From Winslowiella arboricola (GTDB lineage Bacteria > Pseudomonadota > Gammaproteobacteria > Enterobacterales > Enterobacteriaceae), in contig NZ_JAODIM010000034.1 in the NCBI RefSeq assembly GCF_025527015.1, positions 58,375-122,374 on the forward strand: a stretch of 64,000 bases of DNA, read 5' to 3'. The notes beneath the pieces are model-generated. The model was not told the origin of the DNA, searched no databases, and saw nothing but the letters and a program-made list of their open reading frames with translations. Shown one piece after another: positions 24,633-36,899 of the stretch. The position numbers and the translations under genes were made by a program. Each line of letters starts with the position of its first letter. The first letter of the stretch is position 1.

Positions 24633-25898
24633 TCAGGCTTTACTGGCGTCCGGGGAGATCAGCCCGCTTGCACCGCGACCGGTCAGGGTAAAGAAGGAGA
24701 TCACGGTAAAGCTGGCGGTAATCAGCCCAAGGATCAGGTAGGCCTGATGGAAACCAACAGAATCATACATCTGGCCTACCCAGGCTGAGAGCACGACCCC
24801 GGAAAGCTGTTTCGACAGGTTAAAACCGATTAAAAACAGCGTGGCGGAGAGGCGCGGGTCAAACACTGAAGAGATATATTTAAAGGTGCCCACCAGCAGG
24901 AACGGCAGCTCAAACATATGCAGGGTTTTCAGCACAATCACTTCAACGCCGCTGCTGGCGAATGACGAGCCAATAATCCGAACCGACATAATGGCTCCCG
25001 CCACCAGCAGGGCATTTTTAGCGCCAATGCGGTTTATAATCGCCGGAGCAAAAAACATAATAATCGCATTCAGCAATTCCCTGCCGGTGGTGACGAAACC
25101 AAATATTTCGGTTCCCTGCTGTGGCGACGAGAAAAAGCCTTTAAAGAAATTGGCAAACTGCTGGTCAAACACATCATAGATACTCGCCACACCGACCACA
25201 TACAGCAAGAATGCCCAGAAACGTGGCATTTTCAGTAGTTCACCGGCCATTTTTAGCGAGAATTCGCGCTGATTAGCGCCGATTTTATCTATCACTACTT
25301 CACTCTGGCTCGGTTGCGGGCGTGAGAGGATTAACAGTAGCGCCAGCACCAGCGCAAATCCGGAGGCGATCCAGAAAGTGATATTGGGATCAATGCTAAA
25401 CAGAATGCCGGTTAATGAGGCGCAGATCGCCCAGCCGACACAACCGGATACCCGCACCCGGCCATATTCAAAACGGTTGGTGCGGCTGACGCGCTCGATA
25501 TAAGCCTCGACCGCCCCCGATCCGCCGGAAAAGACAAAACCCAGGTAGATCCCGCCCGCCAGCGCGCCAAACCAGATATTAAATTGCAGCAGTGGCGAAA
25601 GGACGAAGATAAAGAAGGGAGCAAACAGAATAAGCAGGATCACAATGCTCCATAACAGGTGCTTGCGGAGTCCTAATTTGTCCGATATCAGTCCGAAGGC
25701 GGTCTGGAAGACAATCGAAAACAGCGCGATGGAGGAGAAGACCATCCCGGTTTCGGTTTTTGTCAGATGGTTGACTTCCGCCAGCCATACCGGGAAAAAG
25801 GGAAAGTACGCCGACATAATGAAGTAGTAGAAGAAAAAGAACAGCATAAAGTAGCTGAAATTGTGCCGTTCCCTTGTTGTCAGTTCAGAGAGCTTCAT
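24633..25898 (-). CDS. lacY: LacY-type oligosaccharide:H+ symporter (lactose permease homologue)
   Basis: Twelve-helix inner-membrane MFS symporter (421 aa) strongly resembling E. coli LacY. The N-terminus FYYFIMSAYFPFFPVWL and the loop GLRKHLLW match. Function-critical LacY residues are recognisable: the Glu of AYIERVSR, the Arg of GRVRVSG, the Trp of GCVGWA, the Asp pair of YDVFDQQ, the Glu of GRELLNA, and His and Glu of KTLHMFELPF. The change from LacY TTMGELLN to TTGRELLN puts an extra charge next to Glu269. No lacZ or lacI is adjacent, so the natural substrate could be another galactoside. Divergent from uxuA. Confidence 0.85.
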   Translation of the reverse strand: MKLSELTTRERHNFSYFMLFFFFYYFIMSAYFPFFPVWLAEVNHLTKTETGMVFSSIALFSIVFQTAFGLISDKLGLRKHLLWSIVILLILFAPFFIFVLSPLLQFNIWFGALAGGIYLGFVFSGGSGAVEAYIERVSRTNRFEYGRVRVSGCVGWAICASLTGILFSIDPNITFWIASGFALVLALLLILSRPQPSQSEVVIDKIGANQREFSLKMAGELLKMPRFWAFLLYVVGVASIYDVFDQQFANFFKGFFSSPQQGTEIFGFVTTGRELLNAIIMFFAPAIINRIGAKNALLVAGAIMSVRIIGSSFASSGVEVIVLKTLHMFELPFLLVGTFKYISSVFDPRLSATLFLIGFNLSKQLSGVVLSAWVGQMYDSVGFHQAYLILGLITASFTVISFFTLTGRGASGLISPDASKA

Positions 25899-26015
25899 AG
25901 AGTATCCCGTTATATTATTATTAGTCTGCCTGTGGACGTAAAATGTTATGCGCTTTACACAGGATGTCAGTTATCTCTCTAACGCCTTTTTACGGCAATT
26001 ATCAGCTGTGTGTAA

Positions 26016-26031
26016 TCAGAAGGTGATCACA
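26016..26031 (-). promoter_or_regulatory. Candidate CRP site upstream of lacY
   Basis: On the minus strand TGTGA-N6-TCTGA, with one perfect half and one 3/5 half, lies 118 bp before the permease start. It is reasonable for a catabolite-controlled sugar permease but unproven. Confidence 0.3.
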
Positions 26032-26229
26032 AAAAGCGGCGAAAATAGCCCCTTAAGATGGTTAATTTCATTATGAGTGTTAGCGCGTGACATTTTGCGC
26101 TTCGTCGCCTGACTCAGGCATGTGGGCTGAAGCCTGGATAATTGGTTGATATCTTTTCTTTTGCCTTCTTTCCAGCACAAATACATCAATTTATGATTAT
26201 TGCAGCGGTATAAAGATCGTCAATTTGTG

Positions 26230-26246
26230 ATGTGGTTAACCAATTT
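26230..26246 (+). promoter_or_regulatory. UxuR/ExuR operator upstream of uxuA
   Basis: ATGTGGTTAACCAATTT is a near-palindrome around GTTAAC and matches the known hexuronate operator form AAATTGGTATACCAATTT in its right half. It sits 79 bp before the uxuA start. A similar dyad stands before uidA at 32286. Confidence 0.6.
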
Positions 26247-26324
26247 AGCGCTAACGGTTGACATCATTTGGTAAATCACTGAGTTTAGCCATAAGCGAAT
26301 CACAGACGAATAAGAGGATTGAGC

Positions 26325-27509
26325 ATGAAGCAGACCTGGCGTTGGTATGGTCCCGATGATCCGGTAACGCTGGCCGATGTGCGCCAGGCCGGAGCAAGCG
26401 GAGTGGTCACTGCACTGCACCATATTCAGAATGGTGAAGTGTGGACGGTGGAAGAGATTCTGAAGCGCAAAGCGATCGTTGAAGCGGCCGGGCTGGTGTG
26501 GTCAGTGGTGGAAAGCGTGCCGATTCATGAGGATATCAAAACTCACTCCGGCCAGTATTCGTTGTGGATTAGCAACTACCAGCAGTCGCTGCGCAACCTT
26601 GCACAGTGTGGCATCTATACCGTTTGCTACAACTTTATGCCGGTGCTGGACTGGACCCGTACCGACCTCGAATATCAGCTGCCAAATGGCGCCAAAGCGC
26701 TGCGCTTCGATCAGATTGAGTTTGCGGTATTTGAACTGCATCTGCTGAAACGCGAGGGGGCAGCAGCCAGTTACACGGCTGAAGAAGTGCAGCAGGCTAA
26801 TCAGCGGTTTGCTGAGATGAGCGATGAGAAAAAAGCGCGGCTGACCGCCAATATTATCGCGGGCCTGCCGGGGGCGGAAGAGGGCTACTCTCTTGAGCAG
26901 TTCCGCCAGCATCTGCAGCGCTATAAAGATATCGATAAAGCCCGACTGCGCGAGAACTTCGCTTACTTCCTCAATAGCATCATCCCGGTGGCAGAACAGG
27001 TGGGGATCCGTATGGCGGTGCACCCGGACGATCCACCGCGTCCGATCCTGGGTCTGCCGCGTATTGTCTCAACCATTGAAGATATGCAATGGATGGTCGA
27101 CAACGTCAGCAGCCCGGCCAATGGCTTTACGATGTGTACCGGATCCTACGGCGTGCGCGCCGATAATGATCTGGTGCAGATGATTACACAGTTTGGTCCA
27201 CGCATTTACTTTACCCATCTGCGTTCGACGCGACGTGAAGAGAATCCGCATACTTTCCACGAAGCGGAACACCTGTATGGTGATGTCGATATGTATGAGG
27301 TGATTAAAGCTATCGCCACGGAAGAGCAGCGCCGTAAGGCCGCTGGTGCAGAAGACCCGATCCCGATGCGTCCTGACCACGGTCACCAGATGCTGGACGA
27401 TCTGCAAAAGAAAACCAATCCCGGTTATTCGGCGATTGGCCGCCTGAAAGGGCTGGCCGAACTGCGTGGTGTGGAGCTGGCAATCCGGCGCGCATTCTTC
27501 AGCCACTGA
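26325..27509 (+). CDS. uxuA: Mannonate dehydratase
   Basis: Converts D-mannonate to 2-keto-3-deoxy-D-gluconate (394 aa, same length as E. coli UxuA). Long identical stretches include [38 protein letters not shown] and [18 protein letters not shown], plus [13 protein letters not shown] with metal-binding His. The ATG at 26325 follows an AAGAGGA ribosome site; a TTG two codons upstream is not preferred. It is the first gene of uxuA-uxuB-uxaC. Confidence 0.97.
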   Translation: MKQTWRWYGPDDPVTLADVRQAGASGVVTALHHIQNGEVWTVEEILKRKAIVEAAGLVWSVVESVPIHEDIKTHSGQYSLWISNYQQSLRNLAQCGIYTVCYNFMPVLDWTRTDLEYQLPNGAKALRFDQIEFAVFELHLLKREGAAASYTAEEVQQANQRFAEMSDEKKARLTANIIAGLPGAEEGYSLEQFRQHLQRYKDIDKARLRENFAYFLNSIIPVAEQVGIRMAVHPDDPPRPILGLPRIVSTIEDMQWMVDNVSSPANGFTMCTGSYGVRADNDLVQMITQFGPRIYFTHLRSTRREENPHTFHEAEHLYGDVDMYEVIKAIATEEQRRKAAGAEDPIPMRPDHGHQMLDDLQKKTNPGYSAIGRLKGLAELRGVELAIRRAFFSH

Positions 27510-27516
27510 TCTCCCG

Positions 27517-27542
27517 CCGCATAATGTATTCGCGTTATGCGG
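27517..27542 (+). terminator. Hairpin between uxuA and uxuB
   Basis: An 8-bp stem CCGCATAA / TTATGCGG with a 10-nt loop lies 8 bp after the uxuA stop, in the 108-bp gap before uxuB. It is followed by a T-rich stretch (about 27547-27560). It may attenuate or process the operon transcript so that uxuA is made in excess. Confidence 0.4.
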
Positions 27543-27617
27543 CTCGCTATTTCTCTCTGTTCTGATTCTGCTTAACCCTGCCGTCTGGCGAGGGTCGTTA
27601 TTTAACAGGAGTTTGTT

Positions 27618-29102
27618 ATGGCACAGAATATTGCCAACTGTCCGCTGACCGTCAGACGTCCGGCGTGGGACGCTACGCGCCTCGCGCCGCGAATTGTTCA
27701 TCTTGGCTGCGGTGCTTTTCACCGGGCGCATCAGGCGTTGTACACCCACCACCTGCTGGAGATCAGTGACTGCGACTGGGGGATTTGTGAAGTGAGCCTG
27801 ATGTCCGGTAATGGCGCGCGACTGATCGACCAGCTTAACGCGCAGAATTTGCTGTATACCGTGGCCGAACGCGGCGCAAACAGCAGCGAGTTAAAAATTA
27901 TTGGCGCGGTTAAACAAGCGCTGCATGCGGAATCTGACGGCTGTGACGCTATTTTGCAGGCAATGACGCGCGCGGAGACCGCGATTGTCTCACTGACGAT
28001 TACCGAGAAAGGCTACTGCACCGCTGGCGCCAGCGGTCAGCTTGATCTGCATAACCCGCTGATCGTACAGGATCTGGCACATCCGGCGCAGCCAGTATCA
28101 GCTATTGGCTATCTTGTTGAGGCGCTGCATCTGCGCCGCCAGCAGGGCGTTAAGCCGTTTACCGTGCTCTCCTGCGATAACGTGCGAGAAAATGGTCAGG
28201 TAGCAAAAGCGGCGGTGCTCGCGCTGGCAAACGCGCGTGATGCCGGGCTGGCGCAGTGGATAGCTGAGCATGTTACCTTTCCCTGTACCATGGTGGATCG
28301 CATCGTTCCCGCCGCGACGGAAGAGAGCCTGCAACAGATTGGCGCGCAACTGGGGGTATTCGATCCTTGTGCCATTGCCTGCGAACCCTTCCGCCAGTGG
28401 GTGATTGAAGATCATTTTGTTAATGGTCGTCCGCAGTGGGACCGCGCAGGCGCGCAGTTTGTCGCCGATGTGGCGCCGTTTGAACTGATGAAATTGCGGA
28501 TGCTGAATGGCAGCCACTCGTTTCTCGCCTGTCTCGGCTATCTCGCCGGTTACCAGACTATTGCCGAAACCATCGATAATGGCGCATTCCGTCAGGCCGT
28601 TCTCTCTCTGATGCTGACGGAGCAGGCGCCCACGCTGGCGATGCCAGCAGATACCGATCTTAACCGCTATGCCGCGCAACTCATCGAGCGTTTTAGCAAC
28701 CCGTCACTGCAACATCGCACCAGGCAAATCGCCATGGATGGCAGCCAGAAGTTGCCACAGCGTCTGCTCGATCCTATTCGTCAGCACCTTGCGACAGGTC
28801 AGCCATGGCGCCATCTGGCGCTGGGAGTGGCTGGCTGGATGCGTTATGTCAGCGGCGTGGATGAACAGGGGCGGACGATTGAGGTGGTGGATCCGCTGCT
28901 GACCCGGCTACAGGAGATTCATCAGCAGTATGCCGAACCGCAACAGCGGGTGCGTGCGCTGCTTGGCATCCGCGCTATTTTTGGTGCCGACCTGCCGGAT
29001 AATCCGGTGTTTGTCAGTGCGGTCAGCAATGCTTACCAGCAGCTGCTGGACAACGGCGCTTATGCGGCGGTGGCGGCACTTAATCAGCAAGGAGAAGCGT
29101 AA
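27618..29102 (+). CDS. uxuB: D-mannonate oxidoreductase (fructuronate reductase)
   Basis: NADH-dependent reduction of D-fructuronate to D-mannonate (494 aa; E. coli UxuB is about 486). It is a mannitol-dehydrogenase-family protein with an N-terminal Rossmann domain ([15 protein letters not shown] near residue 23) and the C-terminal catalytic signature [11 protein letters not shown] near 292. The start has GGAG at suitable spacing (AGGAGTTTGTTATG). It overlaps uxaC by one base. Confidence 0.95.
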   Translation: MAQNIANCPLTVRRPAWDATRLAPRIVHLGCGAFHRAHQALYTHHLLEISDCDWGICEVSLMSGNGARLIDQLNAQNLLYTVAERGANSSELKIIGAVKQALHAESDGCDAILQAMTRAETAIVSLTITEKGYCTAGASGQLDLHNPLIVQDLAHPAQPVSAIGYLVEALHLRRQQGVKPFTVLSCDNVRENGQVAKAAVLALANARDAGLAQWIAEHVTFPCTMVDRIVPAATEESLQQIGAQLGVFDPCAIACEPFRQWVIEDHFVNGRPQWDRAGAQFVADVAPFELMKLRMLNGSHSFLACLGYLAGYQTIAETIDNGAFRQAVLSLMLTEQAPTLAMPADTDLNRYAAQLIERFSNPSLQHRTRQIAMDGSQKLPQRLLDPIRQHLATGQPWRHLALGVAGWMRYVSGVDEQGRTIEVVDPLLTRLQEIHQQYAEPQQRVRALLGIRAIFGADLPDNPVFVSAVSNAYQQLLDNGAYAAVAALNQQGEA

Positions 29103-30514
29103 TGGCCGCATTTATGACGGAAGATTTTTTACTGAAAAACAACACGGCTCGCGTGCTGTATCACCACTATGCCGCCGCAATGCCGATTTATGACTTCCAC
29201 TGCCATCTTAATCCGCGCGAGATCGCCGAAGATCGGCGTTTCGCCAACCTCGGGCAAATCTGGCTGGAAGGCGACCACTATAAATGGCGCGCGCTGCGGG
29301 CGACGGGAGTCGACGAGTCGCTGATCACCGGCAAAACCAGCAGTGATTATGATAAATATCAGGCCTGGGCGCGCACTGTGCCGCGCACGCTGGGCAATCC
29401 ACTCTATCACTGGACCCATCTTGAACTGCGACGGCCATTTGGCATTACCGACACGCTGTTCGGACCGGCCACCGCCGAACGCATCTGGCAACAGTGCAAT
29501 GAGCTGCTGGCGACGCCTGAATTCTCGGCGCGTGGCATTATGCGCCAGATGAATGTACGGATGGTGGGCACTACCGACGATCCGATTGATTCGCTGCAAT
29601 ATCATCGCCAGATTGCCGACGATGGCGGTTTTGATATTGAAGTGGCGCCAAGCTGGCGGCCAGATAAAGTATTTAAAATCGAGCTGGAGGGGTTTAACCA
29701 CTATCTGCAACAGCTGGAAACGGCGGCGGATATAGCGATTACGCGCTTTGACGATTTACGCATAGCGCTGACCCGCCGTCTGGACCATTTTGCCATGCAT
29801 GGCTGTCGCGCCGCCGATCACGGCATCGATATACTGCGCTATGCGCCGGTGCCGGACGATCGGCAGCTGGATGCGATACTGGCGAAACGTCTGGCGGGTA
29901 ATGAACTTACCGAGCTGGAAATCGCCCGGTTCAGCACTGCCGTGCTGGTATGGCTGGGGCGTCAGTATGCGGCGCGCGGCTGGGTGATGCAGCTGCATAT
30001 TGGCGCAATCCGTAATAACAACACGCGGATGTTTCGTCTGCTGGGCGCGGATAGCGGCTTTGACTCGATTGGCGACAATAATCTTGCCGGGCCGCTGTCG
30101 CGGCTGCTCGACAGTATGGATATCAGCAATGAGCTGCCCAAAACGATTCTTTACTGCCTCAATCCGCGTGATAACGAGGTGCTGGCGACGATGATCGGTA
30201 ACTTTTCCGGCAGCGGCATGCCCGGCAAGCTGCAGTTTGGTTCCGGCTGGTGGTTTAATGACCAGAAAGACGGCATGCTGCGTCAGCTGCAGCAGCTGTC
30301 ACAAATCGGGCTGCTAAGTCAGTTTGTCGGCATGCTGACGGACTCACGCAGTTTTCTCTCTTACACGCGGCATGAATATTTTCGTCGCCTGTTATGCAAT
30401 CTGCTCGGCGAGTGGGTGGAAGCAGGGGAGGTGCCGGATGACGAAGCGCTGCTTGGACAGATGGTAAAAGATATCTGCTATAACAATGCGCAGCGTTATT
30501 TCTCCGGCGTATAA
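29102..30514 (+). CDS. uxaC: Glucuronate isomerase
   Basis: Isomerises D-glucuronate to D-fructuronate (and galacturonate to tagaturonate). At 470 aa it matches E. coli UxaC. The amidohydrolase-like metal motif [14 protein letters not shown] (near 28), [28 protein letters not shown] and [14 protein letters not shown] are all present. In E. coli this gene is in uxaCA; here it is fused to the uxuAB operon (stop and start share one base), so a single transcript carries the whole glucuronate branch. uxaA/uxaB are not in the window. Confidence 0.96.
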   Translation: MAAFMTEDFLLKNNTARVLYHHYAAAMPIYDFHCHLNPREIAEDRRFANLGQIWLEGDHYKWRALRATGVDESLITGKTSSDYDKYQAWARTVPRTLGNPLYHWTHLELRRPFGITDTLFGPATAERIWQQCNELLATPEFSARGIMRQMNVRMVGTTDDPIDSLQYHRQIADDGGFDIEVAPSWRPDKVFKIELEGFNHYLQQLETAADIAITRFDDLRIALTRRLDHFAMHGCRAADHGIDILRYAPVPDDRQLDAILAKRLAGNELTELEIARFSTAVLVWLGRQYAARGWVMQLHIGAIRNNNTRMFRLLGADSGFDSIGDNNLAGPLSRLLDSMDISNELPKTILYCLNPRDNEVLATMIGNFSGSGMPGKLQFGSGWWFNDQKDGMLRQLQQLSQIGLLSQFVGMLTDSRSFLSYTRHEYFRRLLCNLLGEWVEAGEVPDDEALLGQMVKDICYNNAQRYFSGV

Positions 30515-30544
30515 TTTCAGGCGACCCACTGGTCGCCACTTGCT

Positions 30545-30573
30545 GATAATTGATCAACCACTTATGGTATAGT
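30545..30573 (+). promoter_or_regulatory. Extended -10 promoter of uxuR with UxuR-like half-sites
   Basis: TGGTATAGT (30565-30573) is an extended -10 (TGn plus TATAGT); the -35 position (GATAAT) is weak. TTGATCAACCACTT just upstream resembles half of the hexuronate operator, which suggests autoregulation. Confidence 0.45.
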
Positions 30574-30627
30574 CTGAATATTGCCCTGATTTAGCGGCTT
30601 TACTGGCAACATAAAGCGGATACCACC

Positions 30628-31401
30628 ATGAAAGCGTCTTCAGTTCCACCGCGCCCACAGCGTCCTTATCAGGAAGTGGGCGGCATGCTACGCACAATGA
30701 TTGTCCGGGAGCAGTTCGCCATTGGCGATCGCCTGCCGCCGGAACGTGAAATCGCCGAAAGGCTGGATGTCACGCGTACTCTGCTGCGTGAAGCCTTGAT
30801 TATGCTGGAAATTGAAGGGTTAATTGAGGTGCGCCGTGGCTCCGGCATTTTTGTCGTCAGGTTGCCGCAGGATCAACATGCTGATGCCGCAGAGAGCAGT
30901 CAGTGCAACGACGCCGGGCCGTTTGAGCTACTGCAGGCGCGTCAGCTGCTGGAGAGTAATATCGCCGAGTTTGCCGCGCTGCAGGCAACCCGCGACGATA
31001 TCGTCAAGATGCGCCGCGCGTTGCAGATTGAAGAGCAGGAGCTGGCCAGCGAAGACCATGAAAGCGGAGATATGCAGTTCCATCTGGCGATTGCGGAAGC
31101 GACCCACAACAGCATGCTGGTGGAGTTGTTTAAACAGTCGTGGCAGTGGCGTGAGAATAACCCGATGTGGATCCAGCTGCATCGCCATCTGCAGGACACT
31201 CACTACCGCCAGGCCTGGCTGACCGACCACAAGCAGATCCTTGCCGCCCTGATCAAGAAAGATGCGCGGGCGGCTAAGCTTGCAATGTGGCAGCACCTCG
31301 AAAACGTGAAAGTGCGTCTGATCGAGTTCTCCGACGTTGATGATATTAACTTTGACGGCTATCTGTTTGCTTCCTGGCCATTAAGCGAAGCGAATTCCTG
31401 A
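30628..31401 (+). CDS. uxuR: GntR/FadR-family repressor of hexuronate genes
   Basis: DNA-binding repressor (257 aa, as E. coli UxuR). The N-terminal winged HTH (RPYQEVGGMLR, LPPEREIAERLDVTRTLLREALIMLE) is followed by an FCD effector domain (CNDAGPFELLQARQLLESNIAEFAALQATR, GDMQFHLAIAEATHNSMLVEL). It resembles UxuR more than ExuR, for example SWQWRENNPMWIQLH. Fructuronate is the known inducer of UxuR. Operator-like dyads occur upstream of uxuA, itself and uidA. Confidence 0.92.
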   Translation: MKASSVPPRPQRPYQEVGGMLRTMIVREQFAIGDRLPPEREIAERLDVTRTLLREALIMLEIEGLIEVRRGSGIFVVRLPQDQHADAAESSQCNDAGPFELLQARQLLESNIAEFAALQATRDDIVKMRRALQIEEQELASEDHESGDMQFHLAIAEATHNSMLVELFKQSWQWRENNPMWIQLHRHLQDTHYRQAWLTDHKQILAALIKKDARAAKLAMWQHLENVKVRLIEFSDVDDINFDGYLFASWPLSEANS

Positions 31402-31434
31402 CACCGTTGCCGGTCAATCAAGGGAAGATCAAAC

Positions 31435-32028
31435 GTGACGACTTCTGACCCCAAAACCCGTTCCCCGTCCAGATTGCGCGTGCTGACTGCCGCGCGCCTC
31501 TGTTTTGCGCGCGATGGCTTTCATGGCGCCTCAATGAAAAGCATCTGCAAGGCCTGTGATATGAGCCCGGGCACGCTGTATCACCATTTTGCCAGCAAAG
31601 AAGCGCTGATTGAGGAAATTATTCAGCAGGATCAACAGCGTGCCTTTTCACGTTTTGATGACAGTGACCAGCAGCGCGATGTGGTTGAGGAGATGATCGC
31701 TAATCTGCTGGCGGTGCGGGAAGAGGATCAGGCGCAGCGTTCGCTGGTGATTGAAATCATGGCCGAAGGTATGCGCAATCCGCTGGTAGCCGCGATGCTG
31801 GAGCGCAAACATCAGGCGATTATGCAGCGGGTGATTGAGCGTCTGGAAAAAGGCAAAGCGCAGGGCGCAATTGCGGCGCATATTGATGTAAACGCAGCTG
31901 CCAGTTTGCTGCTGTCGCTCACCTATGGCGTGCTGGCGGATACCGGCAGTGCGGTGCAACTCAGCGAGCAGCAGCGGCGGAAAACCCTGACCGCGATGAT
32001 CAATGGCCTGCTGGGTATCAACCCGTAA
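31435..32028 (+). CDS. uidR: TetR-family repressor of the beta-glucuronidase operon
   Basis: TetR regulator (197 aa) resembling E. coli UidR: FHGASMKSICKACDMSPGTLYHHFASKEALIEEII in the HTH, and LVIEIMAEGMRNPLVAAML in the ligand domain. The start is GTG at 31435 with an AGGGAAGA site upstream; the ORF follows uxuR after 33 bp, so the two regulators may be co-transcribed. It lies 327 bp upstream of uidA in the same order as E. coli (uidR-A-B-C). Known inducers of UidR are beta-glucuronides. Confidence 0.9.
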   Translation: MTTSDPKTRSPSRLRVLTAARLCFARDGFHGASMKSICKACDMSPGTLYHHFASKEALIEEIIQQDQQRAFSRFDDSDQQRDVVEEMIANLLAVREEDQAQRSLVIEIMAEGMRNPLVAAMLERKHQAIMQRVIERLEKGKAQGAIAAHIDVNAAASLLLSLTYGVLADTGSAVQLSEQQRRKTLTAMINGLLGINP

Positions 32029-32112
32029 CTACGTCTTAATTGGTTAAATTCCTTTAAAACCATCTGATTAGATAATTTGATCGGGTGGTTTGTGTTGGTC
32101 TGAAAACTAGAA

Positions 32113-32122
32113 CGAACGTTCG
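32113..32122. promoter_or_regulatory. Candidate UidR (TetR-type) operator
   Basis: The perfect palindrome CGAACGTTCG lies in AACGAACGTTCGGTT, the general shape of TetR-family operators, 85 bp after the uidR stop and upstream of uidA. Confidence 0.45.
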
Positions 32123-32285
32123 GTTGATCATCTTGCCGCTAAAGTCAATCTCTCCTGCGCGCCGTTCGTGAACCCCGTCGTCTTTCTGTCAGTTGCGCCT
32201 GCGTTTTTGCGAGCGAGACGGCAGTTCGTCTTTATCCCGGTAACGCTCCCTTGTGGCACATGGTATCTCTTTTACCACTGTTAAA

Positions 32286-34161
<1,876 letters not shown>

Positions 34162-34167
34162 TCACTT

Positions 34168-35565
34168 ATGAAAAATAGCCTCACATGGAAAAATATTGTG
34201 GGCTATGGCTTAGGCGATGTTGCTAACAACTTCGCCTTTGCTATGGGCGCGATGTTTTTGCTGAATTACTACACCGATACCGTCGGCATTAATGCCGCGG
34301 TAGCCGGAACAATGCTGTTACTGGTGCGGATTTTTGATGCGGTGGCGGATGTGGTGGTGGGCAGGGTGGTCGACAGCACGCAAACACGCTGGGGCAAGTT
34401 CCGTCCCTTTATCCTGTTTGGCGCAGTACCGCTGATGGTGTTTAGCGTGCTGGTCTTCTCGGTTCCCGCCGCGCTGAGTGACGGCCATAAAATCTTTTAT
34501 ATCTATCTGACCTATATGGGACTTGGCCTGGCCTATTCGCTGGTTAATATACCCTATGGATCGCTCTCCACTGCCATGACTCAGCATCCCGAGGAACGAG
34601 CAAAGCTGGGCGCGGCACGCACCATTATGGCTTCCTTTACTTATACTCTGCTGGCGTTTGTAATTGCCCCGGCGATTAACAGCCGGCACGGTGATTCGCA
34701 GTCGATCTATACCCTCTACACCTGCGTGCTGGCGGTGGTTGGCGTGGCGCTGTACTGGATCTGTTTCCGCACCACTCAGGAGAATATCACCAGAGTGGTT
34801 CAGCAACCGACGCTGCGTATCAGCCTGAAAACCATCAAGCGTAACCGGCCACTGATTATCCTCTGTCTGGTGGCGATAGCGACCCTGACCGGCACCTTCT
34901 CCCTTAGCGCCGCCGCGCTGTATTACGTTCGCTATATTCTGCATGATATGAGCTATTTCAGCGTGCTGATCTTTATTCAGACCTTTCTCGGCGCGGTGTT
35001 AGCGGCTCCGTTAGTGCCGCGGCTGGTCAAACGTTATGGCAAGAAATCGACCTTTATTCTCGGTTCGGGGATCGCCGCACTCGGTTATCTGACGCTGTTC
35101 TTTTTTCTCTCTTCTTCGGTGTATGTGGCGTTTTTCCTGTTCGCCTGCGCCTCGTTTGGTGCCAGCCTGTGTATGACGGTGATGTGGGCACTGGAAGCCG
35201 ATACCGTTGAATATGGCGAGTATCAGACCGGCGTACGTATTGAAGGGCTGACCTATTCGTTATTCTCCTTTACGCGTAAATGCGGTCAGGCGATTGGCGG
35301 CTCACTACCGGCGTTTATTCTGGTGGGGTTTGGTTATGTCTCTAATCAGCCGCAAAGCGCAGAGGCCATCACCGGGATTAAACTGGCAGTAGCGCTTATT
35401 CCGGCGTTCTTTATGTTTCTTGCCTTTATTGGTATGTGTTGTTATCCGCTTACTGAAAAGAAATATCAGGAGATCGTGCAGGAAATTGAAAAAAGAAAAA
35501 CCACCAGTCAGCAATTCCTTGAAACACTCGAAGAACATAAGGTTTATCGCAGCAAAACCGAATAA
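34168..35565 (+). CDS. uidB: Glucuronide:cation symporter
   Basis: GPH-family inner-membrane importer of beta-glucuronides (465 aa). Matches E. coli UidB in [55 protein letters not shown] and [30 protein letters not shown] signatures. Twelve hydrophobic segments are visible, with a charged cytoplasmic tail. It starts 6 bp after uidA and precedes uidC by 26 bp. A second, more distant GPH transporter lies at 10457. Confidence 0.95.
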   Translation: MKNSLTWKNIVGYGLGDVANNFAFAMGAMFLLNYYTDTVGINAAVAGTMLLLVRIFDAVADVVVGRVVDSTQTRWGKFRPFILFGAVPLMVFSVLVFSVPAALSDGHKIFYIYLTYMGLGLAYSLVNIPYGSLSTAMTQHPEERAKLGAARTIMASFTYTLLAFVIAPAINSRHGDSQSIYTLYTCVLAVVGVALYWICFRTTQENITRVVQQPTLRISLKTIKRNRPLIILCLVAIATLTGTFSLSAAALYYVRYILHDMSYFSVLIFIQTFLGAVLAAPLVPRLVKRYGKKSTFILGSGIAALGYLTLFFFLSSSVYVAFFLFACASFGASLCMTVMWALEADTVEYGEYQTGVRIEGLTYSLFSFTRKCGQAIGGSLPAFILVGFGYVSNQPQSAEAITGIKLAVALIPAFFMFLAFIGMCCYPLTEKKYQEIVQEIEKRKTTSQQFLETLEEHKVYRSKTE

Positions 35566-35591
35566 TAAATACCTCCGGGGATAAGAGCTAT

Positions 35592-36863
35592 ATGAAATAC
35601 ATCACCAAAACACAGTTAATCTGTGGGGTTGTGTTCTGCTTATCTTATCAGGCTGTAGCATCCTCCTTTGATCAGCAAGAGGATGTTTTAAGATTACGTG
35701 TCAGAAATGAACTTCGCAGGGCGGAGAAGCCCAGCGCCGGCGACGGTAAAGATATCTATGCCTGGGTGCAGGGGCTGGCGCTGGAATATAACAGTCGTTA
35801 TTACCAGGATATTATCGGCGTCGATATTGGCGACTTTTATGTTTATAAGCTTGGCGCGCGTGATAACTGGAGTAGTCGCTGGTATTTAGATGGGCATGAT
35901 AGTTTTAATCGTTATACGGCGGCGGTAAAAATAAATCTCTCACCGCAGTTGCAGTTTAAAGTCGGGCGTATGGTCACGGATACGCAATACAGCGGCGGCG
36001 ACGATCTGTTAATTATGAACTCATCGTCACAACGTACCGTGCCATCACTCTCCGATGCGGCACTGCTTAAATATCAGCTTAATCCACAGCTGGATATTTA
36101 TGCCATGTATCGCTTTGGCGTCTATAACTATTCAGATGTCGCCGAGGGCGTACATAAAACCGGGCCGATTAATACTACCACGCTAAAACATGATCTGTTT
36201 CGTCCACAGTATATCAGCGCACTTGCCTGGCGGCGTCAGTGTGAGTCTGCCGGCGCAGCGGTTTCATGGCAGCAGGATGTGGCGCTCCAGCTGATGACCA
36301 AAGCTGCAGGCTGTATTCCAGTGGCGGACGATCCGCGTGAGTATCTGAAGCCGGAGTTTATGGCGTTTTATGCCAGGATGAACGGACTCAGCGTCCGCGA
36401 TGACAGCCCGGATTACGGCTATGTGGTCAGTGGACAGCTAAGCTATATTGCGCCGCCAGGTTCACTGTTTCTGGCGGCCGCCAGAACCGGTGACCGGCCG
36501 CACTGGAGCTCCGGCGTCGATACCGATCTGGGTTATCCGTTCGATCTCAGTATTGACCGTAACCATAATGATATGTGGTCGTGGCAGGCGGGTGGCACCG
36601 TGAATCTGCCGGGTGATACTTTTGTTGGCGTGGCGCAGGTAATGACCCGCGGTTATGAGGACTATCAGCATCGCGTGCCGATCCACGGCATGGGCACTAA
36701 CCTGCTGTTTGGCTATCGCCCGCAAGATGGCATGCTGAAAGGGCTAAAGGCGTTACTGATCCTCAATAAAGCCCGCGAGCATCGCAACGGCAGTAGCCTG
36801 GGTGACCGGCTGGACTACTACGATATCAAAATGAATCTGCAGTATGATTTTACGCTGAAGTAA
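35592..36863 (+). CDS. uidC: Outer-membrane glucuronide-associated protein (OprD-type porin)
   Basis: Exported protein of 423 aa. The signal peptide covers about residues 1-24 (cleavage after QAVAS). The remainder is beta-strand rich with Asp/Tyr/Trp alternation and ends LQYDFTLK, consistent with an OprD-family barrel. UidC in E. coli enhances glucuronide uptake with UidB. It is last in uidABC and convergent with the shikimate-dehydrogenase-like gene 36 bp downstream. Confidence 0.9.
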   Translation: MKYITKTQLICGVVFCLSYQAVASSFDQQEDVLRLRVRNELRRAEKPSAGDGKDIYAWVQGLALEYNSRYYQDIIGVDIGDFYVYKLGARDNWSSRWYLDGHDSFNRYTAAVKINLSPQLQFKVGRMVTDTQYSGGDDLLIMNSSSQRTVPSLSDAALLKYQLNPQLDIYAMYRFGVYNYSDVAEGVHKTGPINTTTLKHDLFRPQYISALAWRRQCESAGAAVSWQQDVALQLMTKAAGCIPVADDPREYLKPEFMAFYARMNGLSVRDDSPDYGYVVSGQLSYIAPPGSLFLAAARTGDRPHWSSGVDTDLGYPFDLSIDRNHNDMWSWQAGGTVNLPGDTFVGVAQVMTRGYEDYQHRVPIHGMGTNLLFGYRPQDGMLKGLKALLILNKAREHRNGSSLGDRLDYYDIKMNLQYDFTLK

Positions 36864-36899
36864 TCCGCCGGTTTGGGTGTAGTCAAGGCTGCCGGTAGT

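Larger units (their letters stand above)
25899..26324. promoter_or_regulatory. Divergent lacY/uxuA control region (426 bp, no gene)
   Basis: No coding sequence is supported here. Visible signals are a UxuR/ExuR-like dyad (26230-26246), a second half-site TTTGGTAAAT near 26267, a TTGACA -35-like box at 26258-26263 with no good -10, a candidate CRP site facing lacY (26016-26031) and a perfect TGTGA half-site at 26226. The region is AT-rich compared with its neighbours. Confidence 0.5.
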
